Shown: in pieces, positions 35,187 to 47,640 of the stretch
Layout: the number at the start of each line of letters is the position of its first letter
Position numbering within the stretch: the stretch's first letter is position 1
Origin: Linyphia triangularis
Taxonomy: Eukaryota > Arthropoda > Arachnida > Araneae > Linyphiidae
Reading direction: 5' to 3'
Assembly: GCA_963978545.1 (NCBI GenBank)
Contig: OZ021725.1
Location: 85,048,305-85,112,304 of the forward strand
DNA: 64,000 nucleotides
The notes under the pieces: generated by a model
Databases searched by the model: none
What the model was told of the DNA's origin: nothing
Seen by the model: the letters and a program-made list of their open reading frames with translations, nothing else
Position numbers and translations under genes: made by a program

Positions 35187-35423
35187 CCCCTTAATGTATG
35201 CACCTTTTGAAGCACGATAAACGTCTAACCGGTAATCCAGCTCTCTCCAGCGGTTTCGTAGCATATAGTGAGTTATTTGACGAACTCTTCAAATTTTACA
35301 CAATTTAAATAAAATTTCTATACACAGCGGATTCAATGAATCCCAAGATAAATGTGTCCCGTGACAATGCGCTCTACGAAGACAAATGAAGCAATGATAC
35401 CATTTACCGGCATTCCTACCCAC

Positions 35424-35852
35424 CATAGACTTATTATTATCAATAGACTGCGCGTTCCCACTTCAATTATACAACGAGAATGAAACCAAACTGAATCACA
35501 TGAGTAGGGACTTTTTGGGAGCAGGGTTGCAGACTTGGCGGGTTTCTCCTCACTCAGGCGATAAAGATCGTTCTCCTTTGTCTATCAGTCACGTGGTTTT
35601 TAATTTGGTTACACGAGGTTACTCTAAACATGCGGTCTAGCAACCAACAATTTAACATACAAGATAACTACGTCGTAAAATTAATCCTTTATCTAATAAT
35701 CTTATTATCCTTTATCGCCTGAGTGAGGAGAAACCCGCCAAGTCTGCAACCCTGCTCCCAAAAAGTCCCTACTCATGTGATTCATTTTGGTTTCATTATC
35801 GTTGTATAATTGAAGTGGGAACGCGCAGTCTATTGATAATAATAAGTCTATG
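35424..35852. mobile_element. 429-bp palindromic MITE with 8-bp target duplication
   Basis: The arms start CATAGACTTATTATTATC and end with its complement; they stay nearly identical for about 140 bp, with a ~145-bp spacer. CTACCCAC flanks both sides (35416-35423 and 35853-35860). 8-bp duplications occur in hAT and some other DNA transposons; the terminus is not a classic hAT one, so the superfamily is open. Confidence 0.85.
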
Positions 35853-36017
35853 CTACCCACTCATTGACTCTAGTTGAATCCCTTTCTTTTTCAAAAATCT
35901 ATGAGGGGTTTCCAATCTCCGGAAAAGCAGTCTATTATATTCTAATGGGGAGTTACGTTATGATAGGCTAAAACTTTAGTTTATTTTTTAACCTGGATAT
36001 CCTGCATATTTAGAAAC

Positions 36018-36710
36018 TAGGGGTGTGGATCAGCTCACAACTTTTAATTGTAATTATTATACTGAAGTGGATTGGCATTATTTACCGTTTGTTTGTATCG
36101 TTCCTTAAGAAAGAAATAGCCGTTTGGCGATATTTTTATTGAAAATTCTTTAATAGGAACATCAGTTTTGGTGATATACTTTTCAATAATTTTTATATTT
36201 TCTTTCTTGTAAGTGAAATAGAGGAGAGTAGTAAGATGGTCGTTGAAAAGCGATGCTCAAAGGAAAAGAACTATGTGTTCAACTTTTTACGCCTTCATAG
36301 CAAGTTTATTGGGAATTTCGGAGGTGGTGATGTTTAGAACACCTTAAGAGACTAATACCCCTCCCCCCCATCGATTTTAATCAAAGTTGTTAGAGCCGTT
36401 TTTTAGCAATCATTGAAAAACATGATTTTTTCAATGGCAGCTACCTTATGCGCATGCGCAATTTTGACGAAAACATTAGTGATAGATCCCATGGCTACGA
36501 CTAACCTATGCAGAAAATTTGAACATCATAAGGTCAATTCGTTCGAGAAGTATGCTGACTTTGTACAGACAGACAGACAGACATTTTTTCCAGACCACTT
36601 TAAAGATGTCAGCAGGTTGCAAAATGTGGAAAAATGCTTTAAAAAAAAGTTTTTTTTTTTTTTTTTTTGACGGAAACAATACTTGTTATTCCCTATATAA
36701 AGATATGAGT
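36018..36710 (+). repeat. Family B repeat, full copy
   Basis: It starts CTAGGGGTGTGGATCAGCTC. It contains the CTTATGCGCATGCGCAATTT palindromic stretch, then TTCGTTCGAGAAGTATGCTG and CAGACAGACAGACA, then a poly(T) run (36650-36668) and a TTCCCTATAT tail. Non-coding. The other copies keep the same order. Confidence 0.7.
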
Positions 36711-37456
36711 AATTCAAAGTAAAAAAACTGATTTATTCACTGAAAATTCAAGTATCACATAAAGAGTTAGCAAGATTTTCTTTATATTTTTCTAATTAAT
36801 TGATTAGCAACTATATCTATTGAATGTTTGAAATAGTTTTCACAAGTATAGCATATTATACAGCATTGCATCAACATCCTAGATGGTTTATTTTCACAGA
36901 AACATATATAATTGCATACTTATTTCTAAAAACTGTAGCTCATAAAGGTTTTCCTGTTATAGATGGTGCATCAGTGTAAAGTATAAAAATGCTAAAAATG
37001 TGGTAAGAAATCTTATTAAGGGATTTCGTTGGTAATTTATTTCAAAAGTTAAAGAACTCTAACTTTTATACAGCTCCCTGAAGGGATAAAAGATTACTTA
37101 TAAAAGCATTCTTAAAGTCTAATAATATTACACAAAAAAAAACTTTTTATTTAAAATTAATATAATTATAAAGGTTTTAAATCTATGAAGGCCGTATCTT
37201 TATTTAGGAAAATAAATTCCCATGTTATTGATTGTATGATAATAGATTTTAGAATATTATAATCCTTCAAACTTTAAGAGACTTTACTTCCAAACATGGT
37301 TCCTAAGGATGCACATAATTCATTACATTTATAAAACCTAAGAATTCTCTCTTTATTATACATAAGATCCGAAAATTAAAAAAAAAAGCAATTTGTTTAG
37401 GGTTCCTAATCTTTCTAATCCTTAAAATCATCTAAATTGCGGATGTACAATTAAAA

Positions 37457-38165
37457 CTAGGGGTGTGGAACATCGCACAACTTTCAATTGCACTATAATA
37501 CTGACGTAGATTTGTGTCATTTACCGTTTTTGTATTTTCATCATTCATTTAGAAAAAATTGCCAGTTTAGCGATATTTTTTTTGTGTGTGATTTTTCTTA
37601 TACAGGTCTTTGAAAAAAAAATCCGCCCAAATGGGGAGTTTGGCTACATTCTATTGAATAATTCTTTTATTATCCTTTATTATAAGTGAAACTGTTTAGA
37701 GAAGAAAAAACGATTGTTGATGAGCTATGCTCAAAGAAAGAGAATTCTGTTTTAAAGGCCTTCGTTTTCCCACTTTTCACGTCATTAAAGCTTTTTTACG
37801 GGAATTTCAGAGTTGGAGATGTTTAGAAAACCTTAAGAGGCATTACCACAGTGATTTCGATCAAAATCATTTCGGTGGTTTTTTAGCAATCATTCAAAAA
37901 CATTATTTCTTCAATGTCAGCTACCTATGCGCATGCACGATTTTGGCGAAAACCATAATGTAGGTCTCATGGTAACCACTAACCCGCACACCAAATCCAA
38001 ACATCGTAAATCAATTTGTTCGTGAGTTATGCTGACCACAGACACACAGACAGACATTTTTTCTAGACAACATCTTTTAAATCAGGATGTTCCAAAACGT
38101 GGAAAAAACGAGGGTTTTTTTTTAGCGAATGCTATACTTTTATTACCCTATGTATACATATGGGA
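37457..38165 (+). repeat. Family B repeat, full copy
   Basis: It starts CTAGGGGTGTGGAACATCGC and contains CTATGCGCATGCACGATTT, TTCGTGAGTTATGCTGACC, CAGACAGACATTTTTTC and CCAAAACGTGG, ending near TTACCCTATGTATACATATG. Confidence 0.7.
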
Positions 38166-41037
38166 AATTGGAAAAAAAAAAAAAAAATATTACCTTACAA
38201 AATTATGAAATGCATTTTTTTTTTTTTTTTTGCTTTGTTAGCTCTTTTAATATGTACTGCGTGTAAGGAGTATAAATTAAGCCAAAAAAATATATCGACA
38301 TGAAGATTTGGCTCTTTAAAAACCATCATTGTCTTTCAAAAACATGTTTTAGTTCTTTTCTTAAGATCGTGTGATCTGTGGATATTAGGTTTTTAAATTG
38401 TAGCTACGAATAATTGTGGGCCACGATTATTATTATTTTTTAATATTGAAATGATTTGACTTCAAAGCAATTTTGCTTTTGATCTTTTCTACCTACAGTT
38501 TCCCACCACAGTGTATAAAAATTAAATTTCTAAAATATTTCAAATAAATTAGTTTTCCTTGTATTTGTTTCTCTTCTTTTAAACTATTCTGTTGCAAAAT
38601 GTCTGAATCAAAAGAAACAAACCGCAATTTTTTATTTTTTTTTATCGGGACACCTTGCGCCTGTGGAATGATATTTATCTTCTTAAAAAAGAAAAAAGGC
38701 TTTAGGAAAGCGTTGTACTCATGAATTCTCAGGAAAGCATTCTCAGAATTAGTAATGAAAAATATTTTTCTTTCTTTGGAAAAGAAAGTAGTGTGAGGCA
38801 GACACTAATTAAGACGTCGATTCTTGGTATCACTTGCGGTTAGTTTATTTTGAATTTGGAGATTTTATTTATATTTGCGGAAAATGTTCATTTACACTGA
38901 AATTACTTTTGCAGTATTCAAGAGACTACTTTTGTAGTATTCTTTAATTACCACAGGCGAAATTAAACTTTAAATTTTTGTTATGCTGCAAAATTTGAGA
39001 AAAACAATAATTTAATGTTATGAAGCCTTATTATTATCTAAAAGCTGGTTATGAAAGAGTTATTTAGATAGAAGATAGATGGTGAAGTATGGAAAAGATT
39101 CGTAGCAAAAAAATACTGAAAACAATGTATAATGAAACAGCATTATAAAAAAGCATAAAATGGTTACCCCAATCAATAAACAAAATGAAATTAAAATTAA
39201 AAAAATCAATGAACGTTTAATTTGTGGTAGAAAATATTTACCACACGGTTTATTAACATATTTAGTTATTAAAAACGTTATTTCGTAGTTATTAACACAT
39301 TTCATTATTAAACGATTATTTCATTATTATCAACATATTTATTTACTAAAAAAACGTTGTAGTTTGCGGTAGAAAGTATTTACCACGCTGTTTATCAAAA
39401 TGTTTCATTATAATGAATGAAGCAAAAGTTTGGAAATCAAAATTTTTACACTGCAAATAAATGTGAATGATTTTAGTGTTCGAATTTTACCACAAATATT
39501 TTTAGAAATTTTGCAGAACGTAACTCAAAATGAAATTTGATGTTCAACAGATTTTTTCGTAAAATAAATATTGTATAGTGAGTAAAAAAATTATGTTCAT
39601 AATGATTAAAAATTAAAAAAATGTTTTACTCGATAAGTCAACATTACTTATTTTCTCATTACCATAAAAATAGCTTAATTGGTATAAATTTTCAGACTTT
39701 CAGAACATTTTGTATTAGGACTTAAATAATATTTTCTGCAGTTACATATTTCAAATTAATTTAAACCTATGCATTTGAAGCCATCTAAAAGGTTGACAGT
39801 TTCATAAAATTGTTATTTATTCTGAAATACTATGGGCACCACAGTTTTCTATATACCTTTCTAACACCACATTCCACGCCATTCTTTTTAAGCACATAAA
39901 TACTAATTGCATTTCAACTAACTACAATCTCAGGTAGCTTACAAGAATTCAGAAAATGCTGTTTAACTTCCCTTTAAATACAATTTTCACCTGCATGGTG
40001 TAATATCAACCAAAAATATAAGCTCATGTACAATATAAAAAGATTTAATAAGTACATAATATTTTTTATTAATTAATTTAATTTAAATATTAAACTATAT
40101 ATGTATTTTTTTAGTCTTGAAGAATGGAAAAGTTCTAAAGTAGCCTTAAGGATAGTTAACATTATGTCTGACGATATCATAGGAAATCGATCTTAGCAAA
40201 ATTCTGACAAGAAAAATTAAACAAGGATACAAGAAAGGCTAATTAAATTTTTAAGGGCTTGATTGGCCATAAGACTTTTTTGACTATCAAATAATATCGT
40301 ACATTATTTAACGTTTTAAATTTCATTTTATAAGAGAATATATTTTCCTTTATTTAATTCAATCTGTAAGTTTTAATTTTTAAATACAAAAAAGAGTGCA
40401 AACGGCATAGTTTGCAGTAAAAAACAAGAATTTCAAAACTGTATTGCACTATTTAATCTTAATTGTCTTAGTTTTCCATCTATATAATTTACGTGTAACA
40501 CGTAATAATTAGCTATATCTAGTAAAAACTTTACAGTCACGACTTGACATGCATACATAGATACATACATGTATGATACAAGTGTGTGTGTGTGTGCGCA
40601 TACAGCTCAACGAAATAAATTTTCTATTTCAAATGGAAATAAACGGACCCAAATTACTTTCAGAGAAATCGAATCCGAGAAAAAAGATTAGCTTTAACGC
40701 ATTCCATTCCCTCAATATATAAGATTACCTTATTCCCAGTAGCATAATAAAATGTTTATCAAAATAACAAATAATTGTCTGGCTATCAAAAGCAAACAGC
40801 TTTTTTATCCTAAGGAATAGACGTGCTTTTCTACTGGGAATTCTCTAATCAAAAAGTAAGAATTAGCTATATCAATCATAAGCTGACCACTGTTTTTAAC
40901 TTATATATGTTTAACATTCATAAGTATTGAAGATCTCGCTTATATGGTGATGCCATTCATTTTTTTAAAAAACTATCCATTTGTATTTTGCGTGTTTGCT
41001 TTTCTATGGTTTTAATATATATATTTTTTTGTCTTTT
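38166..41037. other. No gene in 2.9 kb of AT-rich sequence
   Basis: It holds the small repeat at 39228 and a (TG)n run near 40578-40596. ORFs up to 81 codons lack domains and start context. Confidence 0.45.
39228..39400 (+). repeat. Short repeat of GTAGAAA-TATTTACCAC
   Basis: GGTAGAAAATATTTACCACAC (39227) and GGTAGAAAGTATTTACCACG (39370) lie about 143 bp apart, with ACGTTATTTCG-type motifs between. Weak tandem structure. Confidence 0.4.
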
Positions 41038-41195
41038 TTCACTCGCTTTTGTCCCCCCCCCCCCACTCGCTTCCCCCCCCCACTCTTTTTTTCCCCTTTT
41101 TTTTTTCTCACTCGCTTTTTTTTTCTTCCCCACTCGCTTTTGTCATTCCCCCCCCCCCCCCACTCGTTTATTTTTTTTTTTAATTTTTTTTTTAT
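41038..41195 (+). repeat. Pyrimidine-only minisatellite with CACTCGCTTTT
   Basis: CACTCGCTT or close variants recur at least five times, separated by C12-C14 and T-rich runs. Almost every base on the plus strand is C or T. It occupies the place of the (CT)n tract in family A, part of which follows directly (41225-41345). Confidence 0.85.
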
Positions 41196-41224
41196 TTTTA
41201 TGAAGTCCTTTATATTTATTAACT

Positions 41225-41345
41225 TTGATTTTGTTTGTTTATAGTGTTCAAAATCATCAATGGCTAATTAACCCACTTTCCGTCATCCAATCGAGCTGAA
41301 ACTTGGAAGATAAACTCTCACTGATAATGCATTCTATCAAGCTTT
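41225..41345 (+). repeat. Family A repeat, 5' fragment
   Basis: CGTCATCCAATCGAGCTGAA, ACTTGGAAGATA and GATAATGCATTCTATCAAG match the copies at 23470 and 42790. Confidence 0.6.
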
Positions 41346-42769
41346 AGGGGCTAAAAAAAATTACTCACAAACACGGAATAGATTGATTTCTTCGCAGTAG
41401 TTAAACGCTATAAAAATTCATTTGTGCTCAAAATCACATAAATAAGTTGCAATGGTACATGAATGTTGCCAATGAGTGTAAAAGATTTAAAATAAAAACT
41501 TTATCGCTATCGATTAATTTTTTTTTTCCGTTTTGCTTCTGCTTTTATACTTTGTTACGCTTACACACGAATTTTATCAAGCTAAACAAATAACAATTTA
41601 AAAAAAAATTAATACATACATGGTTTGTCGTCTTTAATTTCAATAACAATTCCAAATTTTTCAATTAAATGTATTCAAATATTTCTTACTTTTTCATTAA
41701 ATTATTTATTTGACTACAGTTAGTGTAGCGTTTTTCGATTTCCTAAACACATACGGATTTATTCACGGAATATTTTATTAACATCGTACCCCTGAGACAT
41801 AGGAGAAAAATTAACATTAAATAGTAACTTAAATGCTTTCATACAAAATGACTTCAAACAATGCGTTTATCTGAACACTGTTGACGACCACAAATTGTTA
41901 TTTCTAGAAAAATATCTCGAATAACATTAAGGAATCAAAGTAAACAAACTTTTATTATCTTTTCCTAGAGAGATACAATTACTTTGCAACTAGATTTTTT
42001 TTTTTTTTTAAATGAATGTCGAGTACTTGGAAATTAAATTAGAATACTTGAATACATGGAGATTCAATTAGTGTTGTATATATCCCCTCATATTGTGATG
42101 GTTTTTTTTTATATATAAATGAGTTTCGTGTGTTATATGATAAAAATAAAAATTTAATTAACTCAAACCTAATGCTTGTTTAAAAGTTTACGCAAAAATT
42201 GGCAAAGGTTCAATTTTACATCCTTTGTACATAGGACTTAATTTTTCATCGGCGAACAAGGTATACTTGTAGATTTATTTTAAGGCAGGAAAAGGTTTGA
42301 TTAATGTTTTCATAAAAAATAAACACTAATTAAACTGAATTTTCATTTAAAACCTGCTTTGGATTTTTTTTTTAATTAGATACGTGCTGCATTTTGGATG
42401 CTAATGAAGTATATTATCTAGTGCATGCAAAACGTGTCATGTAGTTTATCTTGATACTTAGTGGCCAATGTTTAAGAGGCCCCACGTTTCAAGTTGCTAA
42501 ACTTAATCTCCATTATTAATTGCAAACTTATGTTTTAAAAATAATCTGGGGGCTCTTTTATGCTGACCAGCACCCTGGCCTAACCCTGCATAATGATATT
42601 TTTTTTTAATTTTTTATTTTTATTTTTTATTATTAAGTTGAAGAATAACACACATATTAGTAGAATTTGAAAGAGTGTTACACAGGTAAAGAGAGTTCAT
42701 TTATAAAATATTCTAAAATATTTTAACCCGTTTTTAAATCGTTTATCTTCGATTTTATGTGTGTATCGA
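41346..42769. other. No recognisable feature
   Basis: AT-rich; homopolymer T runs near 41518, 41997 and 42600. No ORF of note. Confidence 0.45.
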
Positions 42770-43345
42770 TGACTGGCCTAACTTTACCCCCTTACCGTCA
42801 TCCAATCGGCTGAAACTTGGCAGATAGATTCGATGACAATGAATTCAATCGAATTTTGGGGGTGTTACTGTCCCTAAAAGGACGTTTTAGGAAATACTAA
42901 TAAACCAACTTGCCTTCATCCAATCGCACTAAAATAGTAATTTACCGACCATTGAAAAAGCTCTTTCCTGTTGAAATTTTTTTTTTAATTAATAAATATA
43001 AATAAATAAATAAATAAATAAGTAAAAAAATTGTTTTACTAAAAAATAAAGGTATTTGCATGTGAGTGTATAATTCCACGTTCATTTTAAATAAATAAAT
43101 TTTGAAACGTAGTTTGCCACACATTTTACTGATAGAAATGTTTTTGATATTTAAAATTATGTGCAAACACCAAGCAAGCTCTGTTTACGGAATCGGCGCT
43201 GTGTTAATTAACATAAAAATTGGCAATTCATGTAAAAGTTTTATATTAAAAACTTTGTTTTTATGGATTATATTTTCAACATTTGTTGAATTTTCTAAGG
43301 ATATTTATGAAAGAAGTAAATGTGTTAAATTTTTATTATAGTACT
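42770..43345 (+). repeat. Family A repeat, source of the 48.3-kb duplicate
   Basis: It includes CGTCATCCAATCGGCTGAAA, GATGACAATGAATTCAATC, an (AAAT)n run and GGAATCGGCGCTGTGTTAAT. Bases 42837-43612 recur almost exactly at 48267-49038. The 79-codon ORF inside (43102-43341) is probably not a gene. Confidence 0.75.
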
Positions 43346-43434
43346 ACTGACAAAGTAATCTCACTAAGTGTGAGATTGCTAAGTGTTTATATTAGGTATC
43401 ATTGAACTACATATGAAATTCAATGATATATTTA

Positions 43435-43612
43435 GCCGACCAAACGGTATAGTGGTTAGCGTGCTAGCTTCTAGACCGCGAGGTTGCGGGTTCGAGTCCC
43501 GTGTTGGCATGGGTGTTTGTAAATGTATGTTGGCTTGTCTAATCACGAATGTTTCGGCGCATTATAGCCCTCGTGTTTCTGACGGCGCCAGATAATCTGA
43601 AACCAACCAACC
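43435..43612 (+). mobile_element. tRNA-derived SINE
   Basis: Same family, with private changes GTGTTGGC, AATCACGAATG, GTGTTTCTGACGG and GAAACCAACC. The 5' junction is shared with the duplicate at 48862. Confidence 0.9.
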
Positions 43613-44028
43613 TAAAATAAATATATACCTCGTTTAAAAAAAAATGCATTTTATATCAACTTTTATTATTTATTGCAAAAAAGTGCTTGATAGATTTAAG
43701 TGCTTTATACATTAAGAGTGCTCATAATATTAATATCTACTTAGAATACAAGTCGTCTTAGTTTATAAATCATTAATAAATAAGTTAGGGTAACTAAATG
43801 ATTAGTTATCTTGCTATTTTCTTTAAAATAATTTTTTGAAGTTTTAGATTAAGCTCATAAAGTATTCAAAAGTTGTCTTAACCTCCTAGTTTTTTTGACA
43901 AAACAATTTTTCGGAAATCAATGTTTTACTCTAGGACGGAGGATACCATATAAATGTTAAATATACTAGTAGTTGTTATCCTGTTTCTATCCTATTTTCT
44001 TTAGTTTTAGTGCTGAACTTTTTTCCTT
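43613..44028. other. No recognisable feature
   Basis: AT-rich sequence between a SINE and a piggyBac-like MITE. Confidence 0.45.
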
Positions 44029-44032
44029 TTAA

Positions 44033-44236
44033 CCCTTTGCACTCCAGGCCTTTTTCGCGCGGAGGAATCAGCAACTCAAGACATTTTAGGTTCGGCTGGT
44101 GTTCATGGATTTGCTTCATAGAAACTAAACACAGTCATTGGCCTTGCATCGAATTTCCGCATCACACCTAATGGTCCTCTCGTGGTTTGGCATCCAATCG
44201 TGTGGCACCTGAGAGGCGCCACTGGAGTGCATAGGT
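44033..44236. mobile_element. piggyBac-like MITE
   Basis: TTAA (44029-44032) is followed by CCCTTTGCACTCCAGGCC. The right end, inverted, reads ACCTATGCACTCCAGTGGC and abuts TTAA (44237-44240). CCCTTTGCACTC termini with TTAA targets fit piggyBac. 204 bp, GC-richer than the flanks, no ORF. Confidence 0.75.
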
Positions 44237-44240
44237 TTAA

Positions 44241-45058
44241 GTCTTAACCTTAGACTTAACCTTTTAAGTCTTTTCCTTAAGGTGTTTAATTGAAACACTC
44301 ACTAACAGAATTCAAAGTTGATTATGTCTCAGAAAAAAAGTTTAACTTCGTAACACCTCCAATTTATTGTATTGACCGATATCTTATATGAATGGATGCT
44401 TCAGAGTTGGACATATTGCATACGTACTTTATAGGTGAAAATTGTTACTTTTTTAAATTTAATATTTAGTTTAATTGAACTTGTTTAATAAAATAACATT
44501 CTTAAGTTAGCGAGGTACATCAATTTATGTCCACTTATTAATAAACAAAGCGTTCCTAAACCTCAAATAAGTATTTAGTGTTTAATCACTTTATTTTTAC
44601 GTATTATTAAGCAAAACGATACCTAACGTACAAATGGATAACTGCATTCAAATAAACTTTTCTTTAAATTCCCTTTTTTCTTTCATTGTCTTTGTTTTTT
44701 CTCTGACAATGAGGAAAAGAAACCCAATATTCTTTAGTATCACATGAAACTAACTCCATTTTCTTTCTCTTTGATTTCCACTGCATTATACTTCGCTTAT
44801 CCATTAATTTAAAAAATTTCAACTTTTCGATTTTTCTGCTTTCACTCTAAAAGTTTCTTTTCTTTAATTTCCTGTTGCTACTGACTGCCTTTTAATGCCT
44901 TTGTGCTATTTAATGGCTGTGAGGGTTCTCTTTGTCTGATTCGACTTATCTGACAATGCAAAATATGGCGATCTATATATATATTTTTTTTCTGCGGTTT
45001 AGGGACAGACGAACACATTATTGAATGAATTTATAATGTTTGTGAAAATGCTTGTACT
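44241..45058. other. No recognisable feature
   Basis: It begins with a small set of AAGTCTTAACC/GACTTAACC inverted motifs (44238-44276); the rest is plain AT-rich. Confidence 0.4.
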
Positions 45059-45540
45059 TGGTGTGCTACTGATACTCTGCTCAATGTCTTGCGAGATTTA
45101 GCTGACTAAAGTTGGTAAGAGGATTAGTTTGATCAGTATCTTCCTAGAATGGACGAGGAGGTCTTTGGTGTACTACTGATACTCAGTTTGCTCAATGTCT
45201 TGCGAGATTTAGCTGACTGAAGCTGGCAAGAGGAATAGTTTGATCAGTATCTTCCTAGAATGGACGAGGAGGTCTTTGGTGTACTACTGATACTCAGTTT
45301 GCTCAATGTCTTGCGAGATTTAGCTGACTGAAGCTGGCAAGAGGAATAGTTTGATCAGTATCTTCCTAGAATGGACGAGGAGGTCTTTGGTTTACTACCG
45401 GTACTCAGTTTGCTCAATGTCTTGCGAGATTTAGCTGACTGAAGGAGGCTTGATTTAGTTAACTGAAGGAACTTAGCTTGCAGGAAGAATAGTCTGGTCA
45501 GTATATTCCCAGAGTGGATCAGGAGGTCTCGTTGCATTAT
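45059..45540 (+). repeat. 111-bp tandem repeat, about four units
   Basis: GATCAGTATCTTCCTAGAAT starts at 45131, 45242 and 45353, exactly 111 bp apart. A fourth, diverged unit (GGTCAGTATATTCCCAGAGT at 45497) is ~33 bp longer. The period is a multiple of three, but the frames I tried contain stops, so coding is unlikely. Confidence 0.9.
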
Positions 45541-46869
45541 TACTTAAGAAAGGGTAATATGCAGTGGGAACTTGTCCTTATACTTCTTTTAAATGGTTAT
45601 ATTGGTCATGTTTTCCTCAAGTGAATTGGAATGATTAATTTAATCAGATTCACTTGTTCTTTCTCTTAGCATGGGAGAAATAATAAAACTCATTTTCTTA
45701 AAAAGATCATGAAATCTTTAGTTTTCATTAATTCAATAATTGCTAGGGTAATTTAAAACATTTCTACTTTTTCTGGCGCAATGACGTTTTCAATGACATC
45801 CTTAGCAAATTCCATTTATCTTATTTTATTCAAATCAATCTGATTCTCTGGTTTTTTTTTAATGCGCCTTACAAAAAGCATGCAAATGAACCTTAGATGT
45901 ACTGAGGTGAATTCCTTTAATCAACTTCTTGGTTCTTTATCGTTTGTGAGTAATTCCTAAAGTTCATTTTTATAATTTTGAATAGATAGCCTAAATAGAG
46001 CTGGCAACGCACAGAAAAGTTTCTTGATAATTTGATCAATTCACATTTTCATTTGCATGGGCATTATTCTCCATCCTTTATAAAATGTGCAAGAATAGTA
46101 CATTTATTGTACTGATGCCTTTAATATACAGATATCTTCAATACACAGGTACTGTTCTTGAAAAGTAAGCAAAGGATTGAGTCTGTGCAAATAAAAATGT
46201 GGATTGATGTTATCCAAGTCATCAAAAAGCTGTTTCTGTGTGTTTTCAGTCCTCTATATAAACTTATAAAAATGAACTTTGGATGTTACTTACTAGAGAA
46301 AGTGAAATAAGTATTACTAAAAAATTTAATACAAGTTCACGAAATGCCGGTTTTACTAACAAGTTCTCCACAATTGAATATTTCTTTACTTTTGACAAAA
46401 TAGTCAAAAGCAATCCTAATCAGTGTGTAAAAACACCAATGTCTACTTAGGTGACAGCACACAACACTCTCATTTACAAGGATATCTCACTCCTCCATTA
46501 ACTAACAAGCTGCATTAGCCCCCGTACAGCAATCCAGGAAAAGAGAAGGGCTCCTAACTCGATTAACTACACATGTTTTATCCATGTGCATCTTCTGCTG
46601 GCAGAAGCAAGCCCCACATGCATTACCTGTGGAGTTTTTTTCTTCTGTTTTTCATCTTTTAATTAAATGTCCGTCTTTTAATACTGTTTGACAGCAGCAT
46701 TTCAAATCCAATCATCCTTCACTTCCATGTATTGTATCCTCACCTCCTTACGAAAACCTTTTTAATTTCTTACATGACATTGGATTTTATCACTTGATTT
46801 GAATATTTGTTTTCTCTTATCTTTGACTTTTTAAATAATGACTGAAACCTTTTTAAATAAATTTTGAAA
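45541..46869. other. No recognisable feature
   Basis: AT-rich, no ORF with a domain, no repeat ends seen. Confidence 0.45.
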
Positions 46870-47640
46870 TCGATTGACGATTGGTTGGCGCAGTGTTGTG
46901 TTCACGTGTTGCCCGTGCGCTGTTAAACTTCAAACCAATCCACCTCACGGTTCCATTTATGTCAACAACTCGCGAATGTGTTCTAAAATTTACCTCTTAA
47001 TAACAAGCGCTTGGCCTCTTTTGCCACAACTTTCTTCGAGAAACTCATCAAATGCAATCCTAATCATTTTGCGTAACTCTGAAAAAAAAAAAAAAAAAAA
47101 AAAAATAACAGCTGATGAGAGAATCCAAAGCACGATTGCCTACTAAGGTCACATTTCCATTGACAAAGACATTTCATGCCTCCATTTACGGTATCCCACT
47201 TAATGTCGTCCTCTTTAATGTCGCCAAATTCAGACAGCGAACCGCTCCGTGGGCATCTAAATTAGATTTTAGTCTGCCAGCGAGAGTATTAACCTTGTAA
47301 CCAGACTGTCGCCTCTCCAGAATTAGATATAGCAAATCACGCAGAGGAGACAGCGTATTTTAAAGGCTATCTTAGCCGATGATACCCGATCGTAACTTAA
47401 GACTTGAAGCTGGTAGGTACAGCACGCTGGTCACGATTACTATCGTAGTACTCATATGTAAGCACGCCTCATTGAAAAGCGTGCCGTTTAATATCGGAGT
47501 CGTTCACGATTTGCCGATGAATGAAGATATTGGAGAGATTAGGTGATGTCAGTTTGTCGTTCGTGTAACTGGGGATTGTCCTCGTAAATCTGAAGGAGTT
47601 TTGTTGAGGTTACGAAATTAATTGTAGCAGGAAGTAATCA
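46870..47640. other. GC-richer unique segment
   Basis: It is richer in G and C than its flanks and holds a poly(A) run (47082-47104) followed by ACAGCTGATGAG, an E box. ORFs of 90 and 61 codons have no recognisable domains. Candidate conserved non-coding block; no transposon ends seen. Confidence 0.25.

Noticed and set aside
34997..35264. Repeat protein from the 36-bp minisatellite
   Set aside because: The 12-residue periodic translation follows from a period divisible by three; no start context or flanking coding sequence.
40981..41244. Phe/Pro-rich ORFs of 87 and 71 codons
   Set aside because: They are translations of the pyrimidine tract and carry no protein signal.
43102..43341. Paralogous small proteins at 43102 and 48529
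   Set aside because: The two 79-codon ORFs are similar only because the whole region was copied as DNA; they lie in a dispersed repeat and show no domain.
43464..43504. Functional tRNA genes at the SINE heads
   Set aside because: A and B boxes are present, but the anticodon stem does not pair and all copies continue into the same SINE body with target duplications.
45059..45540. Coding repeat of 37 residues per unit
   Set aside because: The frames I translated contain in-unit stops.
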